Shown piece after piece: positions 46,590 to 54,408 of a stretch of 64,000 bases of DNA (within the stretch, counting starts at the first letter, position 1; each line of letters begins with the position of its first letter). Below the pieces are notes generated by a model that saw only the letters and a program-made list of their open reading frames with translations, searched no databases and was not told the origin of the DNA. This stretch comes from Leucobacter sp. OH1287 (GTDB lineage Bacteria > Actinomycetota > Actinomycetes > Actinomycetales > Microbacteriaceae). The stretch lies in contig NZ_RQYM01000004.1 of NCBI RefSeq assembly GCF_003859945.1, positions 62,001 to 126,000 of the forward strand, written 5' to 3'. A program made the position numbers and the translations under genes.

Positions 46590-47915
46590 ATGTCTGCCAG
46601 CAAGCTTAAAACTCCGCCGCTCAGTCCCGAACAGCAGACTATTTTTGAGCGGGCAGACAATAGCCGCGAACACATCTTTATCACCGGTCGCGCCGGAACC
46701 GGCAAGTCGACGCTGCTCTCATACCTGGCGAGTCACACGAGCAAGAACCTCGCGATCTGTGCCCCCACGGGCGTCGCAGCGTTGAACGTCGGCGGGCAGA
46801 CGATCCACTCACTGCTACAGCTAACAACCGGGGTTATCGCCGATCACCGCCTGAACCAGAGCCCGGAACGCCGCAAACTGCTGCGAGCGCTCGACACCCT
46901 AATCATCGACGAGATTTCGATGGTCAGCGCCGATTTGATGGACGCCATTGACCGCTGTCTCCGGGAGGCGCGTGGCCGCCGCCACGACCCCTTCGGCGGG
47001 GTGCAGATCATCATGTTTGGGGATCCATACCAGCTACCGCCCGTGCCACCCCGCGACCCAGAGGAGCGCGCCTACTTCAAAGACACTTACCGGTCACTGT
47101 GGTTTTTTGACGCGAAGGTGTGGCAGACGACGCCGGTGACGGTGCTGGAGCTGAACAGGATACATCGCCAAAAAGACGCGCGATTCAAAGAGATTCTAAA
47201 CGCGGTTAGGATCGGGCACGTCACCGCCGATATGGCTAACGACCTCAACACCGCTGGCCGCCGGCAACCACCTAAGACGCACACGATCACGCTCGCGACA
47301 ACGAACCGCACCGTTAACGAGATCAACCAGCGGAAACTCGCTGAGATCGACGGCAAACTGTTGAAGGCGGAGGCCGAGATCACGGGCGAGTTTAAACAGA
47401 ACGTGTTCCCGGCGGACGAGGTGCTGGAGTTAAAGGTTGGCGCGCAGGTGATGTTCCTGCGCAACGACCCCGACGGCCGCTGGGTTAACGGCACAATCGG
47501 CACGGTTTCCCGCATCGACGGCACCGTCTGGGTTGAGGTTGACAAAAAAGAGTTCGAGGTTGAGCCGACCGTTTGGGAACGCTACCAGTACAGCTACGAC
47601 CCCGAGTCGAAGAAGCTGGAGCGCGAGGTCGTCGCCGAGTTTGAGCAGTTTCCGCTCAGGTTGGCGTGGGCTGTGACGATCCACAAGTCGCAGGGGCACA
47701 CCTACGATAGCGCCGTTGTGGATCTCGGTCCCCGCGCTTTTACCGCCGGTCAGGCCTATGTTGCGTTGAGCCGCGTGCGCAGTCTGAACGGGCTATATCT
47801 GCGGCGCGAACTGCGCCCCGGCGACGTGATCGTCGACCCGCACGTCGCCCGGTTTATGCATGAGCGGCTAACAACCCAAAACATTGTGCCGGCTGACCAG
47901 CTGCCGCTCAGCTAG
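46590..47915 (+). CDS. PIF1/RecD2-like DNA helicase
   Basis: The 441-residue superfamily 1B helicase has Walker A GRAGTGKST (residues about 32-40), motif Ia AICAPTGVAALNVGG, motif II LIIDEISMVSADLMDAID, motif III FGDPYQLPPV and the C-terminal motif VTIHKSQGHTYDSAVVDLG with YVALSRVRSL. Such enzymes unwind DNA 5' to 3', often at stalled forks or G-quadruplexes. It begins about 100 bases after the right repeat and ends by sharing CTAG with the stop of the heme oxygenase gene. Base composition is ordinary, so it does not seem part of the transferred unit. Confidence 0.9.
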   Translation: MSASKLKTPPLSPEQQTIFERADNSREHIFITGRAGTGKSTLLSYLASHTSKNLAICAPTGVAALNVGGQTIHSLLQLTTGVIADHRLNQSPERRKLLRALDTLIIDEISMVSADLMDAIDRCLREARGRRHDPFGGVQIIMFGDPYQLPPVPPRDPEERAYFKDTYRSLWFFDAKVWQTTPVTVLELNRIHRQKDARFKEILNAVRIGHVTADMANDLNTAGRRQPPKTHTITLATTNRTVNEINQRKLAEIDGKLLKAEAEITGEFKQNVFPADEVLELKVGAQVMFLRNDPDGRWVNGTIGTVSRIDGTVWVEVDKKEFEVEPTVWERYQYSYDPESKKLEREVVAEFEQFPLRLAWAVTIHKSQGHTYDSAVVDLGPRAFTAGQAYVALSRVRSLNGLYLRRELRPGDVIVDPHVARFMHERLTTQNIVPADQLPLS

Positions 47916-49048
47916 CTCTGCGCGGCCTTCGCCGCCGCCAGGTCGTTAAAGACGGCGGTGTTAAACTCGTAGGCGATCCGCACCTCGTCGAGGAAACGCT
48001 CACGATCTTCCTCGCTCAGCCGCTCACCGAGCAGGTCAAGCTGCTCACGGTAGGCGTTCTTGAACGCACCAAGCGGCGCAATCTCGCTAAAGTCGTAAAA
48101 CTCGACCCCTGACTTCTCAAAGCCGTGCTGTTTGCGCATCTGCTTCGCGATCATCTGCCCGCCCGACAGGTCGCCGAGGTATCTGGTGTAGTGGTGGGCA
48201 ATAACGGCGGGCAACCAACCAGCGGCGGCGACCTCGCGGATCCGCTCAGTGTATGCGGCGGTTGCGGCAACCGGCTGAATTTGATCGCGCCAGTCTGGCC
48301 CGAGCAGGTGCTCAAGGTCGCGCTCTAGCGTCGCAATGCGGCGCAGCCCGGGCGGATCAAACGCGGCAAGCTGCTCATCTGCGGCGCCGTGCAGCAGGTC
48401 GCTCGCCGCCTCCAGCTCGATATAGAGGAAGTAGTGCTGCGCAACCAGCGCAATATAGTCGGCGAGCGGCGACTCACACCGCATAATGCTCGCCATAAAG
48501 TCCGCGCCCTCACTGTCAGAGTGCCACATCCAGCTTTTTGTGCGGATCACCTGCGAAAACGGTGCATCGGCGGGGAGCTCTGCTGGTTCCCCATGATGGC
48601 CCTTGCCGTCCGGGTGGCGGCGGTAGGAGTGCTTCGCGTCACCGTGCGGGTGACCGCCGTGTGCGTGGTGATCTCCGTGCGGGTGATCGCTCGCGGCATC
48701 CGCCTCGGCAGGCTCGCCACCCTCGGTAGCCTCGCCGCCCTCAGCAGAGTCGGCGGGGTCGTCCGCGATCCCAAGCCTCTCCTTCGCCTGCTTGAACAGC
48801 ACAACCACCTGCTCGCGGATTTGCGGGCGCTCGGAGATTGGCGCGCCCGGCCAGTCGATTCGCAGCTGCTTTTCACCGCCCTCGGCGGCAACCCGCCAGT
48901 CTGAGCCGTTTTCGTCAAAGCCCAGCATCGTCGCGGCGGTCGCCTCTGGCGCCCCGTGGGCGCGCACGATCAGCAGATTGTCTGCGCCGTGATCATCGTT
49001 CATGTGCGCGAGCACACGCTCTGTAACCTCTTTTGAAAAAATACTCAC
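47912..49048 (-). CDS. hmuO: DUF2470 - His-rich linker - heme oxygenase fusion
   Basis: The 378-residue protein has three parts. Residues 1-95 match DUF2470, the C-terminal domain of HugZ-type heme proteins (LAHMNDDHGADNLLIVR, MLGFDENGSDWRV). Residues 121-152 hold 11 histidines among 32 residues. Residues 163-378 are a biliverdin-forming heme oxygenase with the probable proximal ligand H176 (WMWHSDSEGADFM), AQHYFLYIELEAA and the distal-helix motif YLGDLSGGQ. It would break heme to biliverdin, CO and iron. GTG at 49048 is chosen since the 30 residues read upstream look like spacer. No ribosome site precedes GTG; TACGCT six bases before it suggests a leaderless transcript. It is divergent from the importer genes. 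Confidence 0.88.
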   Translation of the reverse strand: MSIFSKEVTERVLAHMNDDHGADNLLIVRAHGAPEATAATMLGFDENGSDWRVAAEGGEKQLRIDWPGAPISERPQIREQVVVLFKQAKERLGIADDPADSAEGGEATEGGEPAEADAASDHPHGDHHAHGGHPHGDAKHSYRRHPDGKGHHGEPAELPADAPFSQVIRTKSWMWHSDSEGADFMASIMRCESPLADYIALVAQHYFLYIELEAASDLLHGAADEQLAAFDPPGLRRIATLERDLEHLLGPDWRDQIQPVAATAAYTERIREVAAAGWLPAVIAHHYTRYLGDLSGGQMIAKQMRKQHGFEKSGVEFYDFSEIAPLGAFKNAYREQLDLLGERLSEEDRERFLDEVRIAYEFNTAVFNDLAAAKAAQS

Positions 49049-49084
49049 AGAATAAGCGTAATCAGCCTTTGCACAGGTTTCTAC

Positions 49085-49097
49085 ATCATCTGATGAT
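49085..49097. promoter_or_regulatory. palindromic candidate operator of the heme oxygenase gene
   Basis: ATCATC-T-GATGAT is a perfect inverted repeat. On the minus strand it begins ATCATCAGATG, identical to the 11 bases upstream of efeU, at a similar distance to the start (about 49 versus 55 bases). Confidence 0.5.
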
Positions 49098-49215
49098 AAA
49101 ATTGCGCCTCGGCGTGTCGCCCTTAGATAGTACGACAAAACTTTTTAGAAAACCCCGATCAGCGCAATGACGCAAAATATCTGCCTAAAACATTGCCGAA
49201 AATTACAAAAAGCTA

Positions 49216-49251
49216 TTTACATCAGAGTCATTCTTGGTTAGGCTAAACATC
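49216..49251 (+). promoter_or_regulatory. importer promoter overlapped by DtxR/IdeR-like iron box
   Basis: TTTACA (49216-49221) and TAGGCT (49239-49244) are 17 bases apart. The -10 box lies inside CTTGGTTAGGCTAAACATC (49233-49251), which agrees with the 19-base DtxR/IdeR consensus TTAGGTTAGGCTAACCTAA at 13 places, including the whole core GGTTAGGCTAA. Bound repressor would block the promoter when iron is plentiful. Confidence 0.8.
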
Positions 49252-49352
49252 GTCTGACTTATTAAAGCGGTGTTGCAAGTCTGCATAAAAGCTCAAACTT
49301 CAGTTTTTATCAGCAAACCCCCACCCCGCTGCCAATAACTCACAGGAGCAAT

Positions 49353-50357
49353 TTGAAGAAGCAGCTAATCGCCGTCGCAGCCAGCGTGCTGCTGCTGTTT
49401 GGTGTCACCGCTTGCGGATCCGCCGGCGCAGCAAACAGCGGCCCCGCCGTGCCTGACGGTCCGAGCCGCACGGTTGTCGATGCCGAGGGAACCGAGGTGA
49501 AGGTGCCGGAGAACCCGGAGCGGATCGTCGCTCTCTCCGAGCCAACCCTCGACGGCCTGCTGGCGCTCGACATTGAACCGATTGGCGCGGTTAGCGGCCG
49601 TGGGCAGTCCGCTGTCCCCAACTATCTGCAGGATCGCGCCGGTGATATTAAGCTGCTCGGCGGTGTTGCGCAGCCAAACTTTGAGGCGATTGGCGCGGCA
49701 AAACCCGACCTGATCCTGGTTGACGGCACCAGCATCAACAACAACCCGCCCGTGATCGCGGCACTGCGCCGCATCGCACCGGTTGTTTACACCGGTTACG
49801 CGGGCGGTGACTGGCGCAAGAACTTTGAGCTGGTTGCGGAGGCAACCAACAAACAGGACGCCGCAGCCAAGGTGCTCGCCGACTACGATGAGGTGATCGC
49901 GGCAGCAAAACCGCAGCTTTCGCAGTTTGACGGCAAAACCTTCTCGATTGTCCGCTGGCAGGGTAACTCCGCCGCACTGATCCTAAAAGAACTGCCGCCC
50001 GGTCGCGCACTCAGTGACCTCGGCCTTGCCCGCCCAGCAAACCAGGACCGTGAGGGCCGCGGCCACTCCGAGCCCGTCTCGCTTGAAAACCTGACCGAGA
50101 TCGATGCCGACTACATCTTCTTCGGCACCCTTGGCGGATCCAGCGTCGGCAACCCGAACGCGGGCGGCACCGCCGACATTGAGGGCGCGGAGCTCGCTCT
50201 CGCCGAGGCAGCCAAGGCTCCCGGGTTCACCTCGCTTAACGCATACCAGAACGACCAGATCATCCTGGTTGACGGATCCGCTTGGACATCAACCGGCGGG
50301 CCAATTCTGATGCGCACAATCGTCGACAACATTATCGAGGCCCTGGTCACCAGCTAA
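49353..50357 (+). CDS. iron-siderophore/heme ABC transporter binding lipoprotein
   Basis: The 334-residue protein has a lipoprotein signal ending VTACGSAG (cysteine near residue 22) and the two-lobe class III binding-protein fold (VALSEPTLDGLLALDIEPIG; NFEAIGAAKPDLILVDG). The start is TTG at 49353 with AGGAG seven bases before. It would capture the ligand outside the membrane and pass it to the two FecCD permeases encoded 8 kb downstream. The fold is shared by siderophore and heme binders. The Fes-like esterase argues for siderophore, the divergent heme oxygenase for heme. The gene for the largest surface protein follows after 93 bases. Confidence 0.88.
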   Translation: MKKQLIAVAASVLLLFGVTACGSAGAANSGPAVPDGPSRTVVDAEGTEVKVPENPERIVALSEPTLDGLLALDIEPIGAVSGRGQSAVPNYLQDRAGDIKLLGGVAQPNFEAIGAAKPDLILVDGTSINNNPPVIAALRRIAPVVYTGYAGGDWRKNFELVAEATNKQDAAAKVLADYDEVIAAAKPQLSQFDGKTFSIVRWQGNSAALILKELPPGRALSDLGLARPANQDREGRGHSEPVSLENLTEIDADYIFFGTLGGSSVGNPNAGGTADIEGAELALAEAAKAPGFTSLNAYQNDQIILVDGSAWTSTGGPILMRTIVDNIIEALVTS

Positions 50358-50450
50358 AAAGCCCCGGTCAAGAACTAACCAAACAGCAAAAACCAACAAC
50401 TGAATATCACTGAAACCCACCACACAACCAAACACTGAGAGGACGAGAGC

Positions 50451-53400
50451 GTGAAAGAGCAAAAGTCGCCCTGGTTGCGACACAGCAAGCTAGCGGTTGT
50501 TACCGCAGCCTGCGTTGGTTTGATCGCCACACCGACCCAGGCACTGGCGGACACCGGAGAGGATGAGTGGCGCGCTGACGTCACCTCCGTTGAAACCGGT
50601 GTCACCCGCGGCTACCAGCTGGAATACAGCAACGGCAAGGTCTATGTTGCTGATCCACAGTGGCGCAGTGAAACAGGCAGCTTCGGCACACCTGAAAACA
50701 CTCCGTTTGAGAAGGATGACCAGCGCAGCATGCGCACAACCTTCTCCCCCTACGGCGTAGAGGTTGACCCTGACGTGAACGGCGAAACCGTGCTCGTCAC
50801 AACCACCGCCCGCCAGACCGCTGCGGAAGCAACCGACGGCAAATACCAGTACGGCGGTGGCGTTGTGGTCTACTCTGCTTCGCAGGGCGCTCCAACCGAT
50901 GCGGATCGCGTTTTCCGCTACAACGACGGTTCACCGGTGTTCTCTGGTCCCCGCCGAATCGCGGTTGATAAACAGCGCAACCTCGCCTATGTCACTAACC
51001 TCGGATCCTCACGCAGCAACGCGCCAGAGAACCGTGACGGCTACATCACCGTGCTCGATCTCACCAAGCGCGGCACCGCAGCGGTTATTGCACAGGTCAC
51101 AGTGCCTGACGCAGCCGGCGCAATCGGTGTCAGCGTTGACGAGGCAAACAACCTGATCTACGTTGGTGGATTCAAGGACGCCGGTGAAACCGGGATCGAC
51201 ACCGAGAAGCTCTACGTTATCGACGGCAGCAAGCTGGTGAAGAACCGCCCAACCGACTTTACGGCAAACAACGGCGCAATTCGCGCGCTTGACGCGGTTG
51301 TTGGTGGCAACGCCCGGCCGTTCTATGATGCCGCAACCAAGAAGGTTTACGTTTCAGCCTACGACGCTTCAACAATCACCGTTGTTAACGCGGATCCAGC
51401 CAACGCCGCCGAGTACGGCAAGGCTGTGAAATCAATCAAGGTTGAGGGAACCGCTCCTGACCCAAGCAAGCCACGTCTGCAGCTGGGCACCAACGAGGTG
51501 ACCGTTGACGCAGCTCGCGGCCTGCTCTACTCAGCAAACCTGGACGCCGGTATCACCGTCTACGACATTAACGATGACTACGCTCAGCTCGAGTTCACCG
51601 CCCAGGACGGCACCAAAACCCGCGAGATTCGCGGCAGCGGCCGCACCGTTAACGTGGTGCTGAACCCAGCTAATGGCGAGGTTTGGGGATCCACGATCGG
51701 CAACACCGGTAAGGTAGACATCTTCAAGGTCACCGGCGGCGACGCTACGGCAACGCCAGCGCCAACCCCGACACCGACACCAACTCCAACCCCGCAGCCA
51801 CCGGCTCAGGACGAGGAGACCATCACCTTCACAACCAACGGCACCGCGCCTGGCACCGTCACCCTGCCAAAGAACTGGGTTGCCGGTAAGCCGCTGACCG
51901 TGAAGGGCACCGGCTTCACCGCGAACAAGGCTGGAAACGGCGCACGCATCGCGGTTAAGGTGAACACTGGTGGTGTTTCTGCTATGCCAGAACCAGCTAA
52001 CAGCGAGGGTATCTCTGACCTCTGGGCTGTGATTGACGCGGACGAGAACGGTAACTTCACAGCGGAGTTCCCATTCCCAACACCTGACAACTCCAATGTT
52101 ACCGCAACACCAGAGCCGGGTACCCAGTACGACTTCGCGTTCCTGACCGGCAGCCTGGGTGTTGGCACAGACCGTGAGAGCTCAATCCGTGGCGGCCGCA
52201 CACCAAAGGTCACCGTGGTGGCAGCTGAGGCAGCTCAGCCAGCTCCGTCACAGCCAGCAGCTCCGGCACAGCCTCAGGCTCCTGCGCAGCCAGCGGATCC
52301 AGCAGCAACCTCTAACAAGGTTTGGCAGGCAGCTGTTGAGTCCTTCGACACCGGTGTACAGAACGGTTACCAGCTGGCCCTCGACGGCACCAGCGCATAC
52401 GTTGCTGACGCCAAGTGGACAACCGGCAAGGACCTCGGAACCGGCAAGCTCGTGCAGGTTAACATCGCTGACCGCAAGATCGTGAAGAACCACGACTTCA
52501 CCCAGCTGCGCCGCAACGACGGCAAGTTTGTTGCCAGCGAGGTAACCACCGAGGCTGACGGCAAGCTCGTTGTGATCGACGCTAAGACCAAAAAGGTTGA
52601 GGGCAAGCTCTCATACCTGGATCTGACCCGTAACGACGGCACCGGCAAGAAAGAGAACGAGCCATTCGACTGGAGCGACTTCGAGGCAGCAACCTCAAAG
52701 AGCGGCGTTCGCAGCAGCTTCTCACCATACGGTGTGGCTGTTGACCCTGACGTGAACGGTTCACCTGTGGCTGTCACCACCAACGCTCGCCAGAACGCAA
52801 GCGTTGCAAGCGGTGGCAAGTACACCCACGGTGGCGGCATCGTTGTCTTCAACCCGAACAAGGGCAACCCAACTGACGCGGATCGCGTATTCGAGTACGA
52901 GGACGGCACCCCGGTGTTCGCTGGTCCACGCCGTGTTGACATCGACGACGCCCGCAACCTCGCCTACGTCACAAGCCTCGGCGCTCGTGGTGAGGCAGGC
53001 TACGTCACAGTGCTGGATCTGACCAAGCGCGGTATCGACTCCGTTGTTGCGCAGGTACCACTGCCTAACGGTGCTCGCACAGTCGGCACCGCTGTTGACT
53101 CAGAGAACAACCGTATCTACGTGGGTAGCCTCGTGGAGAGCGGCAAGCTCTACGTCATCGACGGCAACAAGATTAAGCGCGACGCTCCAAAGGACTTCAC
53201 CGTTAACGCCGGTGCGGTTTCCGAGCTGGAGGCAGTGGTTGGCAGCAACAGCCGCCCAACCTACAACGCAGCCGACAAGCGCCTCTACGTCTCATCGTTC
53301 GCTGACGCAACCATCACCGTGGTAAACGCTGACCCAGCTGACGCAAACTACGGTAAAGAGGTGAAGAAGATCAGCGTTGAGAGCACCGCTGACGGCCAGC

Positions 53401-54242
53401 GCGCACAGAAGTCAACCAACTCTGTTGCGATTGACAACGAGCGTGGCCTGCTGTTCTCTGCAAACCTTGACGCAGGTGTAACCGTCTACAACATTAAGGA
53501 CGATTACAAGCCAGTTACCTTCACCGCCGCAGATGGCAGCAAGTACACCGAGATTAAGACCGGTGGCCGTGCTGTTAACTTCGGAATCAACCCGGAGACC
53601 GGCGAGGTTTGGGTATCAAACTGGGGCGACAGCGGCAAGGTTGATGTGATCAACATCACCAAGCGCACCGCGAAACCAGCTGAGCCAAGCGACATCACCC
53701 CACCAGCTAACAGCGACGAGCTGACCAAGCTGGCTGACGGTGGCCTGATTGGCGAGCAGGACGGAAACACCGTAACCATCAAGAACATCCCGGTAGCTGA
53801 CTACGGCTGGGTACACATCTACGGTTACAGCACCCCAAGCTACACCGGCGCCTTCGAGGTTGTTGGTGGACAGACCAAGGTTGATGTTTCCGGATTCTCA
53901 GTCGGCAAGCACTTCCTCGCGGTTTACAACACCGACGGTAAGTTCCTCGGATACGTACCGTTTGTAATCCAGGAGAAGCCAGCAGCTCCGGGCACCGGCA
54001 ACACCGGCACCCCGGGTGACACCGGAACTCCAAGCACCCCGGGTGCAACCGGTAACACCGGTGACACCGGCAAGGCACCTGGTGCAGCAGGCGCGGGAAC
54101 CGGCACCACCAGCGGTAAGGGCGGATCCACCCTGGCACGCACCGGTGCGGGTGACCTCACCCTGCCACTGGCGCTCGGTGTGGTTGCGCTGCTGGCCGGC
54201 GCAGTAACCACGGTTGCTGCACGCCGCAAGCGCCACTGCTAA
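50451..54242 (+). CDS. cell-wall surface protein with two beta-propellers and LAXTG anchor
   Basis: The 1263-residue protein starts with a signal peptide (to about residue 33). A YncE-like beta-propeller covers residues about 38-428, with YVTN-type repeats such as RNLAYVTNLGS and KLYVIDGSKL. A Thr/Pro linker (432-452) leads to an Ig-like domain (453-590), then an Ala/Pro/Gln linker and a second propeller (620-1078) that clearly duplicates the first. The shared C-terminal module (1083-1175) and a Gly/Thr linker come before LARTG (1228-1232), a membrane helix and the basic tail RRKRH. LAXTG fits class E sortases. Start is GTG at 50451 after GAGAGGACGAGAG. Ligand is unknown; the operon suggests heme or siderophore capture. 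Confidence 0.85.
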   Translation: MKEQKSPWLRHSKLAVVTAACVGLIATPTQALADTGEDEWRADVTSVETGVTRGYQLEYSNGKVYVADPQWRSETGSFGTPENTPFEKDDQRSMRTTFSPYGVEVDPDVNGETVLVTTTARQTAAEATDGKYQYGGGVVVYSASQGAPTDADRVFRYNDGSPVFSGPRRIAVDKQRNLAYVTNLGSSRSNAPENRDGYITVLDLTKRGTAAVIAQVTVPDAAGAIGVSVDEANNLIYVGGFKDAGETGIDTEKLYVIDGSKLVKNRPTDFTANNGAIRALDAVVGGNARPFYDAATKKVYVSAYDASTITVVNADPANAAEYGKAVKSIKVEGTAPDPSKPRLQLGTNEVTVDAARGLLYSANLDAGITVYDINDDYAQLEFTAQDGTKTREIRGSGRTVNVVLNPANGEVWGSTIGNTGKVDIFKVTGGDATATPAPTPTPTPTPTPQPPAQDEETITFTTNGTAPGTVTLPKNWVAGKPLTVKGTGFTANKAGNGARIAVKVNTGGVSAMPEPANSEGISDLWAVIDADENGNFTAEFPFPTPDNSNVTATPEPGTQYDFAFLTGSLGVGTDRESSIRGGRTPKVTVVAAEAAQPAPSQPAAPAQPQAPAQPADPAATSNKVWQAAVESFDTGVQNGYQLALDGTSAYVADAKWTTGKDLGTGKLVQVNIADRKIVKNHDFTQLRRNDGKFVASEVTTEADGKLVVIDAKTKKVEGKLSYLDLTRNDGTGKKENEPFDWSDFEAATSKSGVRSSFSPYGVAVDPDVNGSPVAVTTNARQNASVASGGKYTHGGGIVVFNPNKGNPTDADRVFEYEDGTPVFAGPRRVDIDDARNLAYVTSLGARGEAGYVTVLDLTKRGIDSVVAQVPLPNGARTVGTAVDSENNRIYVGSLVESGKLYVIDGNKIKRDAPKDFTVNAGAVSELEAVVGSNSRPTYNAADKRLYVSSFADATITVVNADPADANYGKEVKKISVESTADGQRAQKSTNSVAIDNERGLLFSANLDAGVTVYNIKDDYKPVTFTAADGSKYTEIKTGGRAVNFGINPETGEVWVSNWGDSGKVDVINITKRTAKPAEPSDITPPANSDELTKLADGGLIGEQDGNTVTIKNIPVADYGWVHIYGYSTPSYTGAFEVVGGQTKVDVSGFSVGKHFLAVYNTDGKFLGYVPFVIQEKPAAPGTGNTGTPGDTGTPSTPGATGNTGDTGKAPGAAGAGTGTTSGKGGSTLARTGAGDLTLPLALGVVALLAGAVTTVAARRKRHC

Positions 54243-54408
54243 CCCAGAAAAACAACTAAATATCGCTTAACTAACAAACACTAAGGCGGGATGTGTCGCC
54301 GTGGATTTTCAGGTCTGCGGCGGCACATCCTAAAGCCGTTTATACCCCCTCCAAGCAAATCAGACAGAGAATTTGCCAGCCGAGAAACCAAGAAAGCGCT
54401 CATCTACA

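Larger units (their letters stand above)
49049..49352. other. divergent control region of heme oxygenase and importer operons
   Basis: This 304-base gap has no gene. It is AT-rich and contains, from left to right: a possible leaderless promoter of the heme oxygenase gene (TACGCT, 49060-49055 on the minus strand), the palindrome ATCATC-T-GATGAT (49085-49097), the importer promoter with its DtxR/IdeR-like box (49216-49251), and a leader of about 100 bases before the lipoprotein start at 49353. Confidence 0.7.

Noticed and set aside
49049-49138. Extension of the heme oxygenase gene to 49138
   Set aside because: The extra 30 residues show no DUF2470 features and cover the candidate operator; DUF2470 begins directly after GTG at 49048.
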